DNA of 33,414 bases from Gammaproteobacteria bacterium. GTDB lineage: Bacteria; Pseudomonadota; Gammaproteobacteria; UBA6186; Azoamicaceae. A model generated the notes under the pieces. The model worked only from the letters and a program-made list of their open reading frames with translations, ran no database searches and was not told where the DNA came from. How positions within the stretch are numbered: position 1 is the first letter of the stretch; every line of letters starts with the position of its first letter. Shown one piece after another: positions 24,013 to 33,318 of this stretch. A program made the translations under genes and the position numbers. Location of the stretch: positions 1 through 33,414 of the forward strand of contig JAGOUJ010000013.1 of NCBI GenBank assembly GCA_018061325.1, in the 5' to 3' direction.

Positions 24013-24699
24013 TTAGCAAAGGGGCAGGTTTATCATTTGCATGATCTGTGCACACACCGCCTTTACGCCTAATGCCGTGGTATCAATCACCACAGCATCC
24101 TCCGCAGGCTTCAAAGGTGCATCTGCACGCGCTCTATCGCGTGCATCCCGAAGCACCATCTGCCGCTGGAGGTCTTCTAGACTAACATTCTGCCCTGTTT
24201 CCTTCAACTGCCAATACCGACGTTCGGCGCGCAGAGCAGGAGAAGCCTCTAAAAAAAACTTGAAAGCTGCCTCTGGAAAGACCACGGTACCCATATCACG
24301 GCCATCAGCCACCAAACCAGCAGGGGTCGCAAAAGCACGCTGGCGTGCCAGCAGCGCTAATCGAAGGTTAGGCAACTGGGCTATTTCAGAAGCCATTTGG
24401 CTACACGCGTCAGTACGTATGATTTCGCTAACATCATCGTAGGGGCTGGTCTCTGTGCCGGCCCTTAGCAAGATCCTTCCATCATCCCCAAAAACAACCG
24501 TGAGAGAAGATGCGAGGGCGCACAGGGCTATTTCATCCGTGGGCGTTATCGAGGCCTGCATGGCTGCTAGCGCAACGACTCGATAAAGCGCACCGCTGTC
24601 TAAGAAATGCCAACCCAATTGCTTAGCAAGCATCCGACCCACAGCACCCTTGCCCGAACCACTGGGACCATCCAAGGTAATAATGGGAATATTATTCAT
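24013..24699 (-). CDS. cmk: Cytidylate kinase
   Basis: Start set at ATG 24697-24699 (228 residues), preceded by AGGTC and overlapping the ruvB stop by eight bases. The enzyme phosphorylates CMP and dCMP. The P-loop [11 protein letters not shown] lies at about residues 11-21, LLARQRAF and [17 protein letters not shown] form the CMP-binding and lid region, and the C-terminal [21 protein letters not shown] is typical. Oddity: between GRILL and DVSEIIRT there are about seven more residues (part of [10 protein letters not shown]) than in E. coli or Pseudomonas Cmk as I recall them, and these codons coincide with a copy of the palindromic GGGGCCGG repeat family. Confidence 0.93.
   Translation of the reverse strand: MNNIPIITLDGPSGSGKGAVGRMLAKQLGWHFLDSGALYRVVALAAMQASITPTDEIALCALASSLTVVFGDDGRILLRAGTETSPYDDVSEIIRTDACSQMASEIAQLPNLRLALLARQRAFATPAGLVADGRDMGTVVFPEAAFKFFLEASPALRAERRYWQLKETGQNVSLEDLQRQMVLRDARDRARADAPLKPAEDAVVIDTTALGVKAVCAQIMQMINLPLC
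24441..24466. repeat. Palindromic repeat copy inside cmk
   Basis: A 26-bp segment matching the palindrome at 30342-30367 (reverse complement) at 22 of 26 positions, beginning AGGGG and ending GGCCCTT. It encodes the extra residues RAGTETSPY of Cmk in frame. Confidence 0.6.
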
Positions 24700-25750
24700 G
24701 GATGACCTGGGACACGGCTGGCACAAGGCCGATCTCGGCCCCTACGGTCGGCGTATACGCTAAACCAAAATGTTTATAAGTACGTTCTGTCACCACGCGG
24801 CCGCGCGGGGTGCGCATTAAAAAACCTTGCTGAATCAAAAAAGGCTCTAAGACTTCCTCAATGGTGCCACGCTCTTCACCAATCGCTGCAGCCACATTAT
24901 CCAAGCCCACAGGACCACCCCCAAAACTTTGGATAATCGTTTGCAGCAGTTTTTGATCCAGGCGATCAAAGCCCGCGCTATCAACGTTCAATAACGCCAA
25001 GGCCTGATCGGCCAGTGCTGCATTGATCAAGCCATTCGATCGAACCTCGGCATAATCCCGCACCCGACGCAGCAAACGATTTGCAATCCGTGGGGTTCCT
25101 CGGGAACGACAGGCAATTTCAGCTGCACCTTCATGGTCGAGTTGAATCTTTAAAATACCCGCTGAGCGTTTCAGGATTTGAATTAAATCTTCCACGGCAT
25201 AAAATTCTAAGCGTTGTACAATACCAAAACGATCGCGCAGAGGCGAGGTTAATAAACCGGCCCTTGTGGTAGCGCCTACCAAGGTAAAAGCCGGTAAATC
25301 CAGTTGAATAGAACGTGCGCCCGCCCCTTCTCCAATCATAATATCAATACGTCCATCTTCCATGGCTGGATATAAAATTTCTTCAACAATAGGACTTAAA
25401 CGATGAATTTCATCAATAAACAAAATATCTTTGGGTTCTAAACTGGTTAAGATCGCCGCTAAATCGGCCGGTCGCTCTAAAATAGGGCCCGAGGTTTGCT
25501 TGAGCGATCCGCCCATTTCAAAGGCAATTACCTGCGCTAAGGTTGTTTTTCCCAAACCGGGTGGCCCAAAAATTAAAACATGTTCCAATGCTTCTGAACG
25601 ATTTTTGGCCGCCTGCATAAAGAGCGTCATTTGCTCGCATACTTCGGATTGCCCAATGTATTCTGATAATTGTTTGGGACGAATAACACGCTCTGCCATC
25701 CGTTCATCGGTTTGCACAAGCGCCGTGCTTAAACGATCGGATTCAATCAT
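24692..25750 (-). CDS. ruvB: Holliday junction branch-migration helicase RuvB
   Basis: A 352-residue AAA+ motor. Walker A is [11 protein letters not shown] (about residues 61-71), Walker [12 protein letters not shown], sensor 1 [18 protein letters not shown], and the C-terminal winged helix is [13 protein letters not shown]. It forms hexamers with RuvA to drive branch migration. It overlaps ruvA by four bases (ATGA). Oddity: after the usual end near KHFGL there is a tail of about 19 residues ([20 protein letters not shown] less one) partly encoded by a diverged copy of the palindromic repeat family, which carries the frame into the cmk start. Confidence 0.97.
   Translation of the reverse strand: MIESDRLSTALVQTDERMAERVIRPKQLSEYIGQSEVCEQMTLFMQAAKNRSEALEHVLIFGPPGLGKTTLAQVIAFEMGGSLKQTSGPILERPADLAAILTSLEPKDILFIDEIHRLSPIVEEILYPAMEDGRIDIMIGEGAGARSIQLDLPAFTLVGATTRAGLLTSPLRDRFGIVQRLEFYAVEDLIQILKRSAGILKIQLDHEGAAEIACRSRGTPRIANRLLRRVRDYAEVRSNGLINAALADQALALLNVDSAGFDRLDQKLLQTIIQSFGGGPVGLDNVAAAIGEERGTIEEVLEPFLIQQGFLMRTPRGRVVTERTYKHFGLAYTPTVGAEIGLVPAVSQVIHE
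24714..24748. repeat. Diverged palindromic repeat copy at the 3' end of ruvB
   Basis: Read on the minus strand it aligns with the 30342-30367 element as GTAGGGGCC, then a six-base insertion GAGATC, then GGCCTTGTGCCAGCC, lacking one A. It encodes the extra C-terminal residues of RuvB. Weaker than the other three copies. Confidence 0.4.
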
Positions 25751-26382
25751 GAGGTTGTCACCACACGGCCACCCTTTGCCAACACTTGTAAAGCACGGCG
25801 TATTAAATCTTCCGTAGACGCTTCTGTGGGGTGCATCGCTTGAATCATTTTAGAAGCTTCCGAAGGTTTATACCCCAAGGTAATCAATGCAGCAATGGCC
25901 TCTTCTGACGGTGTATTTTCTACGGGCTGATGCGTCGTCTGTTCAAACAGCTGTCTAGATAAAGCTTCTTCTCCCTGATTCAAGGCTAATTTACCCGCCA
26001 TTTCAATCATCAAACGCTCTGCCGTTTTGCGACCCACCCCTGGCAAACGCATGAGGTTTTCAATCAATCGCTGATCCACACACTGAATAAATTGCGAAAC
26101 ACTCATCCCCGACAAAATAGCCAAGGCCATTTTAGGACCCACCCCCGATATTTTAATAAGCGCTCTAAACAGCGTTCTTTCTTGCTCTTGGATAAAACCA
26201 TAAAGCACCTGCAGATCTTCGCGCACATGAAAATGCGTGAGTAAAATAACCTCCGACCCTAACGGCGGCAATTGATAGATCGTCGACATGGGCACTTGCA
26301 CATCATAGCCCAAGCCCCCAAGCTCTACGACCAAAAAAGGCGGTTTTTTAAGGACTAATAAACCCCGTAAACGTCCAATCAT
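25747..26382 (-). CDS. ruvA: Holliday junction DNA-binding protein RuvA
   Basis: Start set at ATG 26380-26382 (211 residues): it has AAGGGTG upstream, overlaps the ruvC stop by four bases and gives the conserved N-terminus MIGRLRGLL. Domain I is an OB fold, domain II has two helix-hairpin-helix motifs ([14 protein letters not shown] and [16 protein letters not shown]), and domain III, which contacts RuvB, is [21 protein letters not shown]. Length is normal. The tetramer holds the four-way junction open for RuvB and RuvC. Confidence 0.96.
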   Translation of the reverse strand: MIGRLRGLLVLKKPPFLVVELGGLGYDVQVPMSTIYQLPPLGSEVILLTHFHVREDLQVLYGFIQEQERTLFRALIKISGVGPKMALAILSGMSVSQFIQCVDQRLIENLMRLPGVGRKTAERLMIEMAGKLALNQGEEALSRQLFEQTTHQPVENTPSEEAIAALITLGYKPSEASKMIQAMHPTEASTEDLIRRALQVLAKGGRVVTTS

Positions 26383-26873
26383 ACAACACCCTTCTGATAC
26401 AGACCGTGGTGTTGTGCATGACACAGCGCAACCGCTAAGGCATCGGCCGCATCCACTTGGGGTAATCCATTCAATTTAAATAAAGCTTTGATCATCTGTT
26501 GAACCTGTTTTTTATCGGCGCCCCCAAAACCCACCACCGCTTTCTTGATGCGACGGGGTGCGTACTCCTGCACCACACAACCATGAAGGGCTGCTACCAA
26601 CATCACAATACCTCGCGCTTGCGCTAATTTTAAAGTAGAGGCTACATTTTTATGCACAAAAATTTGCTCCAAGGCTATCACCTGTGGCGTATAATCGGTC
26701 ATTACTTGCGATAAACCTTCAAAAATATGTTTAAGCCTTTCATGAAAGGGATAATTTCCCACCCGAATGCAACCGCTTCCGATATAATGTTGTCGACCCC
26801 GCAGTTGTTCAATCACACCAAAACCGGTAATGCGCGAACCTGGGTCAACGCCTAGGATACGTAGAATGCTCAA
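26379..26873 (-). CDS. ruvC: Crossover junction endodeoxyribonuclease RuvC
   Basis: A 164-residue RNase H-fold resolvase cutting Holliday junctions. Catalytic acidic residues are visible in ILGVDPGSRITGFGVI (first Asp), IALEQIFVH (Glu) and QVDAADALAVALCH (two Asp). The start is TTG at 26871-26873, overlapping the yebC TGA; no in-frame ATG or GTG lies upstream and the conserved core begins only five codons later, so TTG with translational coupling is the best choice. It ends in the four-base overlap with ruvA. Confidence 0.95.
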   Translation of the reverse strand: MSILRILGVDPGSRITGFGVIEQLRGRQHYIGSGCIRVGNYPFHERLKHIFEGLSQVMTDYTPQVIALEQIFVHKNVASTLKLAQARGIVMLVAALHGCVVQEYAPRRIKKAVVGFGGADKKQVQQMIKALFKLNGLPQVDAADALAVALCHAQHHGLYQKGVV

Positions 26874-27622
26874 TCCACATCCATTGCGATGCTTGCATCA
26901 ATCTGCGCATTTGAATGAACGGTTTGTACATCGTCCAATTCTTCTAAGCCATTCGTGAGTTTCATCCATTTTTCGGCAATGAGTGCATCGTCGATGATAA
27001 CATTTGTGGTAGCAATCAATGTAATCTCGGCACCTTCGATTTTCAAACCCTGGGTTTCCATGGCCTGTTTCACCTGATAGAAATCTTCAAAGCGTGTTAG
27101 GACTTCAATACTACCATCCATTTCCACTTGCAAATCTTCTGCACCGGCTTCTAATGCCACCTCTGTGATTTTTTGTTCATCCGCGCCTGGCGCAAAGAAA
27201 ATCTGGCCTTTTTCGCTAAATAAATAAGCGACCGAACCATCAGTCCCTAAATTACCACCATGTTTGACCAATAGATGACGCACATCCGCCACCGTACGTT
27301 TTCGATTATTGGTCATGCAATCGATGATCAAGGCCACGCCCCCTGGGCCATAGCCTTCATAACGTACTTCTTCAATATCCTGACCTTCTTGTCCCCCAAA
27401 GCCACGTTTGACAGCCCGATCAATCACATCACGGGTCATATTCACGGATAAGGCTTTATCAACAGCCCGTCTTAAACGCGGATTGAGTTGGGGATCCATA
27501 CCGCCACCTTGGCGCGCAGCAACGCTGATCTCCCGAATACATTTGGTAAACAATTTGCCCCGTTTGGCATCTTGTCCCATTTTTTTAAATTTAATGTTTG
27601 CCCACTTACTATGGCCAGCCAT
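26870..27622 (-). CDS. yebC: YebC/PmpR-family protein
   Basis: A 250-residue member of the YebC/TACO1 family: MAGHSKWANIKFKKMGQDAKRGK at the N-terminus, YEGYGPGGVALIIDCMTNNRKRT in the middle, and GTDGSVAYLFSEKGQI. Members were described as transcription regulators and more recently as factors that help ribosomes through proline-rich stretches. TGAGGTG lies nine bases before the start. The order yebC-ruvC-ruvA-ruvB is the common gammaproteobacterial one. Confidence 0.96.
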   Translation of the reverse strand: MAGHSKWANIKFKKMGQDAKRGKLFTKCIREISVAARQGGGMDPQLNPRLRRAVDKALSVNMTRDVIDRAVKRGFGGQEGQDIEEVRYEGYGPGGVALIIDCMTNNRKRTVADVRHLLVKHGGNLGTDGSVAYLFSEKGQIFFAPGADEQKITEVALEAGAEDLQVEMDGSIEVLTRFEDFYQVKQAMETQGLKIEGAEITLIATTNVIIDDALIAEKWMKLTNGLEELDDVQTVHSNAQIDASIAMDVD

Positions 27623-27648
27623 GGATAATACACCTCAATGATTTATTG

Positions 27649-28719
27649 TTAGATTCCCCGATGCGATGGTCTAGGCCAAGCACTGAGCACAGCTTTCACT
27701 AAAGTCGCAAGGGGTATGGCAAAGAAAACACCCCAAAAACCCCAAATACCCCCAAAGAAAAGCGTTGCAATAATGATCGCCACGGGATGTAAATTAACAG
27801 CCTCTGAAAACAATAAGGGCACTAAGACATTACCATCCAGCGCTTGAACAATACCATAGGCTAGCATGCAGTAACGAAAGTCTGGACTCCAACCCCACTG
27901 TACATACCCAACCAATAGTACCGGAATACTAATCACCATCGCACCCACATAGGGTATTAATACAGATAATCCCACCAAAGAGGCTAGCAATACCGCATAA
28001 CGCATCTCAAAAAACCAAAAGACCCCATAGGTGCTCATCCCCACCAATAAAATTTCAAATACTTTGCCACGAATATAATTAGCGACTTGATTATTCACCT
28101 CAAACGATACCTGTCTTAACACGCCCCGTTTGCGCGGTAAAAATGCTGCAACCCACTTCATTATCTGTGTTTTATCTTTAAGCAGAAAAAAGACCAATAA
28201 GGGCACTAAAATCGCATAGACCATGCTGGTCATTAAAGTGGTAATCGAAGACCAAGAAGCGAATAACACCATTTTAGCCGCATCGTGACTTTGGGCTAAA
28301 AACTCTGCACTCACGGTGCGGATCTGCTCTTGGGATAACACCGTGGGAAAACGACGCATGAACTCAAATAAAATCGCTTGGCCTTTTGAAAGGATCTGGG
28401 GTAAATCGTCAAACAAAGCCACCGATTGCTTCCATAGTAAAGGTAAGAGCATGAAAAAGGCGATAAGAGATAATCCTAAAAATCCTATAAACACCAATAA
28501 TACTGCAACAATACGAGGCATTTTAAAATATTGTAATTGAGCAATCACCCATTCTAATAGGTAGGCAATCACCACACTGGCTAAAACAGGGGCCAAAATG
28601 CGTCCCACCGTGAGAACAAGGCCAAAACCAATCAGCAATACAAAAAAGAGTACAATCGCCTCTGGGTCTGAAAAATACTGCTTTATCCACTGTCTTAAGG
28701 TATGAATCACTACGCACAC
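27649..28719 (-). CDS. perM: AI-2E/PerM-family membrane transporter
   Basis: About 356 residues with eight likely membrane helices in the AI-2E exporter arrangement: two N-terminal hairpins, a helical soluble segment (about residues 95-150), then helices ending in IIIATLFFGGIWGFWGVFFAIPLATLVKA, the family's C-terminal signature. Some relatives export autoinducer-2 or act as Na+/H+ antiporters; the substrate cannot be read from sequence. The start is uncertain: GTG at 28717-28719 or GTG three codons on at 28708-28710, both with weak ribosome-binding sites. It lies 26 bases upstream of yebC and is probably co-transcribed with it. Confidence 0.87.
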   Translation of the reverse strand: MCVVIHTLRQWIKQYFSDPEAIVLFFVLLIGFGLVLTVGRILAPVLASVVIAYLLEWVIAQLQYFKMPRIVAVLLVFIGFLGLSLIAFFMLLPLLWKQSVALFDDLPQILSKGQAILFEFMRRFPTVLSQEQIRTVSAEFLAQSHDAAKMVLFASWSSITTLMTSMVYAILVPLLVFFLLKDKTQIMKWVAAFLPRKRGVLRQVSFEVNNQVANYIRGKVFEILLVGMSTYGVFWFFEMRYAVLLASLVGLSVLIPYVGAMVISIPVLLVGYVQWGWSPDFRYCMLAYGIVQALDGNVLVPLLFSEAVNLHPVAIIIATLFFGGIWGFWGVFFAIPLATLVKAVLSAWPRPSHRGI

Positions 28720-28779
28720 TCACATGGGAATACTGGGCTTTAGTCTAGCGCAAAAGGCGCTGGGTTGCACCTTGCGTAT

Positions 28780-30318
28780 TCAGGCACCGGCTGCAATCGT
28801 GCTTATCGGTATTTCTGATTTTTGTAAGCTAGTCGACCTGAGAGCTTGATAACATCGATACGCAAAGAGATGCGAAGCATGCACCATACACACCATCACA
28901 TACGTGTAACGCAATGTGCCCGCCATCGAACAAAAAAACAACACAAGCATTAATGTTAAACCCACGGCATTCATACACAATAAGGGCACTGCAGCCCAGG
29001 TTCTACCCAGCGCTCGTAGACCCAGCATGCAATAGGCTATGCATAATAACGCCGGTATAGCATGTGACATGCTCAAGAAAGCAAGCATGGCCAGCGCTTG
29101 GTACCAAACGCTGTCGTAAAATACACTGTCTGCAATCTCTGAGACGGCTTCGATCTCAGGCTCAGACACTTCTGAAACACCTTGAGATAACACACGACCT
29201 AGGCCATACAAAATCTTGTAGGTTGTGGTATGCGGGGCGGCTATTTTTTCTATCACACGAGGCCCCATGGTAAAACCGGGGGGTGATAAAAGCGTGTGCG
29301 ATATATTCTGCAGTCGATGCTGAAGGTACAACACAGGATGAGCCTTGAGTGCTGTTAACCAAGCCGCATACAGTGTATCTCTTTCTGTGGGATCACGCCC
29401 TATTCTTAAAATGGCCTCATGCCCCACGGCGGGATTAGACATCACAAGTTCATCCACACGGTTATTTTTACCATCGAACTGCTTCAAAAAGGCCTCCATA
29501 CTAAAACCAGGAAGCTTGGCAAAGTCTGGAAAGTTCGATTCCTTGGTACGCGCGGCAATACCCGCCAAATCGTAGATTTTCACATATTGCCAGGCATGGT
29601 TTTTTTGAGTCTCTGGTACTAACGTACGATTAATACCGTATAAGGCCGCATAAAAGGCAAGGGATAGGCCAAGACACCCTACGATAAATTGTTTCGAACG
29701 CATTTTATTATCTGCCATCATAAAGGCCATCCAGGCGAGGATAATAGGTGCACAATACTGCGCTTGAAATTTGAGTGCAGTACCATAAAGCAGAATAATC
29801 CCTACCAGGGTGAGTGCATACCACCGTGGTTTTTGATGATGGGCTGCACAATAGCCTAAATAGGCGGTACAAAACAAAAAACTAAAGGCAAAGCCAACGT
29901 CCTTTAAGATCACACTCGAGAAGATAAAAACGTGGGGTATGAGCGGTACGAACAAACAGAATAATCGACTTTTAAACGATGCGAAGCTTTTAATATAAAA
30001 AGCGAGCGCGCCATAGAATAAGGACAACTGGAGTAGGAGCATCAACCCAGGCCCAGGATAGATCTTATCTAAATAGCGCCAAACAAAAGACATGAACGGT
30101 GGATGATGGTCGCTATAAGCCCCCGCGATAGCCTGTGCATACTGCACTTGACTATCGGAGGTTAGGAGACCTGGCCACATCACCCATAGCTGTAACAATC
30201 CCATCAGAAACAGGAACAGCCAAAGGAACCTGTAGGGGCCGGTCTTAGTGCCAGCCCTGCTCGAATCAATAGGATGATTTAGCAATCTAGGATTTAGAAG
30301 CTTGTGTGTATCTATCAT
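28780..30318 (-). CDS. Polytopic membrane protein, GT-C glycosyltransferase-like
   Basis: A 512-residue protein with about ten membrane helices. After the first helix comes LLTSDSQVQYAQAIAGAYSDHHPPFMSFVW, whose acidic SDS and DHHPP motifs in the first loop resemble GT-C enzymes that use polyprenyl-phosphate sugars. A large non-membrane segment (about 255-350) follows the seventh helix. The exact family is not certain. ATG 30316-30318 is chosen because AGGTGG lies six bases before it; a GTG at 30382-30384 would add residues coded entirely by a palindromic repeat. A second repeat copy encodes residues 20-30 (SRAGTKTGPYR) of the retained N-terminus. It lies 60 bases upstream of the perM-like gene. 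Confidence 0.72.
   Translation of the reverse strand: MIDTHKLLNPRLLNHPIDSSRAGTKTGPYRFLWLFLFLMGLLQLWVMWPGLLTSDSQVQYAQAIAGAYSDHHPPFMSFVWRYLDKIYPGPGLMLLLQLSLFYGALAFYIKSFASFKSRLFCLFVPLIPHVFIFSSVILKDVGFAFSFLFCTAYLGYCAAHHQKPRWYALTLVGIILLYGTALKFQAQYCAPIILAWMAFMMADNKMRSKQFIVGCLGLSLAFYAALYGINRTLVPETQKNHAWQYVKIYDLAGIAARTKESNFPDFAKLPGFSMEAFLKQFDGKNNRVDELVMSNPAVGHEAILRIGRDPTERDTLYAAWLTALKAHPVLYLQHRLQNISHTLLSPPGFTMGPRVIEKIAAPHTTTYKILYGLGRVLSQGVSEVSEPEIEAVSEIADSVFYDSVWYQALAMLAFLSMSHAIPALLCIAYCMLGLRALGRTWAAVPLLCMNAVGLTLMLVLFFCSMAGTLRYTYVMVCMVHASHLFAYRCYQALRSTSLQKSEIPISTIAAGA
30234..30259. repeat. Palindromic repeat, copy A (inside the GT-C gene)
   Basis: AGGGGCCGGTCTTAGTGCC then AGCCCTG: an imperfect hairpin with GGGGCCGG pairing with CCAGCCC. 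It is the reverse complement of 30342-30367 at 25 of 26 positions and encodes SRAGTKTGPYR in frame. Confidence 0.85.
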
Positions 30319-30341
30319 TAAAACCCACCTATATCCTGTTA

Positions 30342-30367
30342 CAGGGCCGGCACTAAGACCGGCCCCT
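30342..30367. repeat. Palindromic repeat, copy B (upstream of the GT-C gene)
   Basis: CAGGGCCGGCACTAAGACC then GGCCCCT, the inverted partner of copy A, 24 bp upstream of the chosen start codon. With copy A it could form a long stem in the transcript enclosing the ribosome-binding site and start codon of the GT-C gene. Confidence 0.85.
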
Positions 30368-30470
30368 GCGGTGCAAATTAACACTTCTAGGCCCTTTTTT
30401 CACCTGAAGACCTACAATTAATTAAGTTAAATTACTTTTAAACTTGCTGCCTCTTACCCTTATTTAAAGC

Positions 30471-30500
30471 TTGCCCGATTTTCCATGCTACAGATATACT
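30471..30500 (+). promoter_or_regulatory. Probable hppA promoter
   Basis: TTGCCC (30471-30476), 18 bp, TATACT (30495-30500, five of six consensus), 55 bp before the hppA start. It is the best candidate in the intergenic space after the palindromic repeats. Confidence 0.5.
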
Positions 30501-30555
30501 TCCTGATAGTTCGAAATCAATTTTTTTAACCGCCCTATTTAGGAAGAGGTAGCCC

Positions 30556-32640
30556 ATGACCAACATTTATTATTTTATTGTGTTAAGCGGCTTATTCGCG
30601 CTGGCTTATGGTGCCCTCGGTGCACGCAGTATTCTGCAGGCTCCCACAGGTAATGCACGTATGCGAGAAATTGCAGCCGCCATCCAAGAAGGTGCCAAAG
30701 CCTATTTGAATCGACAATATACCACTATCGCCTGGGTAGGGCTGGTCATCATGATGGCCTTATATGCGCTGCTGGGAGGCTATTCAGCCATAGGCTTTGT
30801 CATCGGTGCGGTCCTTTCTGGATTAGCAGGCTACATCGGTATGGGTGTTTCGGTGCGCGCCAATGTGCGTACCGCTGAAGCGGCCAAGACTGGCTTAGCC
30901 AAAGCCCTATACATTGCCTTTACCGCAGGATCGGTCACCGGTCTATTGGTGGTGGGCCTGGCCTTGTTAGGTGTCACCGGTTATTACTTTTTCTTAAAAC
31001 AACTCTGGTTACCAGAACGCGTTTTAACAGAGGCTCTGGTTTCTTTAAGTTTTGGGGCTTCTTTAATTTCTATTTTTGCACGTTTAGGCGGCGGTATTTT
31101 TACCAAAGGGGCCGATGTAGGCGCCGATCTAGTAGGTAAATTAGAAGCCGGAATCCCCGAAGATGATCCACGTAACCCTGCAGTCATTGCCGATAATGTC
31201 GGGGATAATGTCGGGGATTGTGCGGGTATGGCCGCCGATCTGTTTGAAACCTACGCCGTGACCATGGTCGCCAGCATCGTACTGGCTGGGATCTTAGTCT
31301 CAGGCCAGTTAAAAGAAACGCTGATGCTCTATCCTTTAGGCATTGGTGCTGTGTGTATTTTTGGTTCTATCTTAGGTACTTTCTTTGTACGCTTAGGGGC
31401 TTCTAAAAATATTATGGCAGCCCTCTACAAAGGCTTGCTTGCAACCTCGATTCTCTCTGCCATCGGTATTGTAGGTCTCACCGATTGGTTAATTGGTTTA
31501 CAGAGCGTGATTGAAGTAGGCTCACAGCGCTTATCGGGTATCGATCTTTGTTTGTGTGCCTTTGCGGGGCTTATTATTACTGGACTGCTCGTGTGGATCA
31601 CCGAGTACTACACTTCTACCCGTTTTAGGCCCGTACGCAGCATTGCAGAGGCCTCTCTTACCGGACATGCCACGAATATTATTCGAGGCTTAGCCATCTC
31701 GATGGAAGCCACGGTGCTGCCAATCTTTGTGATTAGTGGCGGGATCCTGGTCACCTATCACTACGCAGGATTATTTGGTATTTCATTGGCAGCCACCACC
31801 ATGCTGGCCTTAGCCGGCACCATTGTGGCTTTAGATGCCTATGGTCCTGTCACCGACAATGCCGGTGGTATTGCAGAAATGTCTAAGCTGGATAATAAAG
31901 TGCGTGTTATAACCGATGCCTTGGATGCAGTTGGGAACACCACCAAGGCCATTACCAAGGGCTATGCCATTGGTTCTGCAGCACTCGCAGCATTGGTACT
32001 CTTTGCAACGTACACCGAAGATTTGCAGCATTATTTTCCTGATCTGGATTTCCCTTTTAGCCTACAAGATCCCTATGTAATGGTAGGACTCTTTCTAGGC
32101 GGCTTGCTGCCCTATTGGTTCTCTTCCTTCGGTATGATGGCGGTAGGACGTGCAGGTAGCCAGGTCGTCATGGAAGTACGACGCCAATTTAAGGAAATTA
32201 AAGGCCTTATGGAAGGCACGGCCAAACCTGAATATGGTGTGGCGGTCGATCTCCTCACACGGGTTGCGATCCGCGAGATGCTCATCCCTTCTCTCTTGCC
32301 TGTATTGGCACCCATTGTGCTCTATGCAGTCCTGTGTGCGGTTGCCACACAAACAGCCGCTTTTACCGCGGTGGGTGCAATGATCTTAGGCACGATTGTC
32401 ACCGGATTATTTATGGCCATTTCTATGACCTCGGGCGGCGGGGCTTGGGATAATGCCAAGAAATATATCGAAGATGGCCATTGTGGTGGCAAGGGTTCCG
32501 AAGCCCATAAAGCGGCGATTACCGGCGATACTGTCGGCGATCCCTACAAAGACACCGCAGGTCCTGCCATTAATCCGATGATTAAGATCATCAACATTGT
32601 GGCTTTATTGCTGCTGGCGATGGTGGCACGCTTCGCTTAA
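30556..32640 (+). CDS. hppA: Membrane-bound H+-translocating pyrophosphatase
   Basis: A 694-residue integral membrane pump with about 16 helices that couples pyrophosphate hydrolysis to proton export. The substrate site is visible: [19 protein letters not shown], then [20 protein letters not shown] with its Asp ladder, and near the end [16 protein letters not shown] with [23 protein letters not shown]. In the segment [17 protein letters not shown] the residue that distinguishes subtypes is Lys464, which marks the K+-independent class. A good AGAGG ribosome-binding site precedes ATG 30556. The gene stands alone with its own promoter and a strong terminator. Confidence 0.97.
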   Translation: MTNIYYFIVLSGLFALAYGALGARSILQAPTGNARMREIAAAIQEGAKAYLNRQYTTIAWVGLVIMMALYALLGGYSAIGFVIGAVLSGLAGYIGMGVSVRANVRTAEAAKTGLAKALYIAFTAGSVTGLLVVGLALLGVTGYYFFLKQLWLPERVLTEALVSLSFGASLISIFARLGGGIFTKGADVGADLVGKLEAGIPEDDPRNPAVIADNVGDNVGDCAGMAADLFETYAVTMVASIVLAGILVSGQLKETLMLYPLGIGAVCIFGSILGTFFVRLGASKNIMAALYKGLLATSILSAIGIVGLTDWLIGLQSVIEVGSQRLSGIDLCLCAFAGLIITGLLVWITEYYTSTRFRPVRSIAEASLTGHATNIIRGLAISMEATVLPIFVISGGILVTYHYAGLFGISLAATTMLALAGTIVALDAYGPVTDNAGGIAEMSKLDNKVRVITDALDAVGNTTKAITKGYAIGSAALAALVLFATYTEDLQHYFPDLDFPFSLQDPYVMVGLFLGGLLPYWFSSFGMMAVGRAGSQVVMEVRRQFKEIKGLMEGTAKPEYGVAVDLLTRVAIREMLIPSLLPVLAPIVLYAVLCAVATQTAAFTAVGAMILGTIVTGLFMAISMTSGGGAWDNAKKYIEDGHCGGKGSEAHKAAITGDTVGDPYKDTAGPAINPMIKIINIVALLLLAMVARFA

Positions 32641-32661
32641 GTCGAACCAAGACATGTCTAT

Positions 32662-32687
32662 AAAAAGGGGCCGTATGGCCCCTTTTT
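32662..32687. terminator. Strong terminator after hppA, bidirectional in form
   Basis: A perfect 11-bp inverted repeat AAAAAGGGGCC / GGCCCCTTTTT with the four-base loop GTAT, 21 bp after the hppA stop. The GC-rich stem is flanked by A and T runs on both sides, so it can terminate transcripts from either direction. Confidence 0.95.
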
Positions 32688-32747
32688 AATGAACAAACTC
32701 TCATTCATAAGTCTTCGAGCAATGCTTGACATTCTATTTTTTTGTAA

Positions 32748-32927
32748 CTACAAGAGGATGTTCGCCATTTGTATCCGGAACAACGCTTTGTAGCCATAGG
32801 TTATTTAGAAGGACGATTACATGTGCTTTTTTTTACCGCCATTAAAGGCGAAATAAGAGTCATTAGTTTTCGCAAAGCCAATTTAAGAGAGGTGAAACGT
32901 TATGAAAAAGCAATCACTAACCAATAA
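32748..32927 (+). pseudogene. brnT: Truncated BrnT toxin (C-terminal part)
   Basis: After an in-frame TAA at 32745-32747, 59 codons encode LQEDVRHLYPEQRFVAIGYL and onward to the BrnT-type end IRVISFRKANLREVKRYE, stopping at 32925-32927. Intact BrnT is about 90 residues, an RNase-fold toxin; the N-terminal third is missing here and no ATG starts this piece. A neighbouring frame (32714-32737) reads FEQCLTFY, possibly a leftover of the usual FEEA-containing segment, which would mean a frameshift plus loss of the start. The piece overlaps the brnA start by 26 bases, the normal toxin-antitoxin arrangement. Confidence 0.72.
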
Positions 32928-33192
32928 GGTAGGCAAAGTTCGAGAGCTGATGCTCAAAGATATCCGGGCTATGCGACCTGCAAGCGAAGTATTGCCGGAT
33001 GATTTACGTCAGGTTTTACCCAAGCGTAAGGTAGGCCAACGTGGTGTACAGAAAAAACCCACAAAGATAGCCATTACATTGCGATACAGCCCAGAAGTTA
33101 TAGGCTATTTCAAAGCAACGGGTCAAGGGTGGCAAATACGCATGGATAGCGCACTCAAAGAGTGGATTAGAAAAAACTCACGTGCTGCATAA
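32902..33192 (+). CDS. brnA: BrnA-family antitoxin
   Basis: A 96-residue protein with a basic, flexible N-terminal half and the BrnA C-terminal ribbon-helix-helix domain: KPTKIAITLRYSPEVIGYFKATGQGWQIRMDSALKEWIRK. BrnA binds and neutralises BrnT and represses the operon. The ribosome-binding site AGAGAGG lies inside the decayed brnT sequence upstream. Because the toxin looks broken, this is probably an orphan antitoxin; it may still repress its promoter or protect against related toxins. An IS3-type transposase end lies about 130 bases downstream. Confidence 0.85.
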   Translation: MKKQSLTNKVGKVRELMLKDIRAMRPASEVLPDDLRQVLPKRKVGQRGVQKKPTKIAITLRYSPEVIGYFKATGQGWQIRMDSALKEWIRKNSRAA

Positions 33193-33318
33193 GCATACAA
33201 GTTAGTACGACGTTTGCAAAGATGCTTCCTTGCTATTGGGAGCACTCGATATATTCTCTCAAACACTTCATGATTGTGTAAAAATCTCTTTTCATTAGCC
33301 ACTCTAAAGTAGACACCA

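Noticed and set aside
30319-30384. GTG-started N-terminal extension of the GT-C-like protein
   Set aside because: The added residues come from palindromic repeat copy B; the internal ATG has a better ribosome-binding site.
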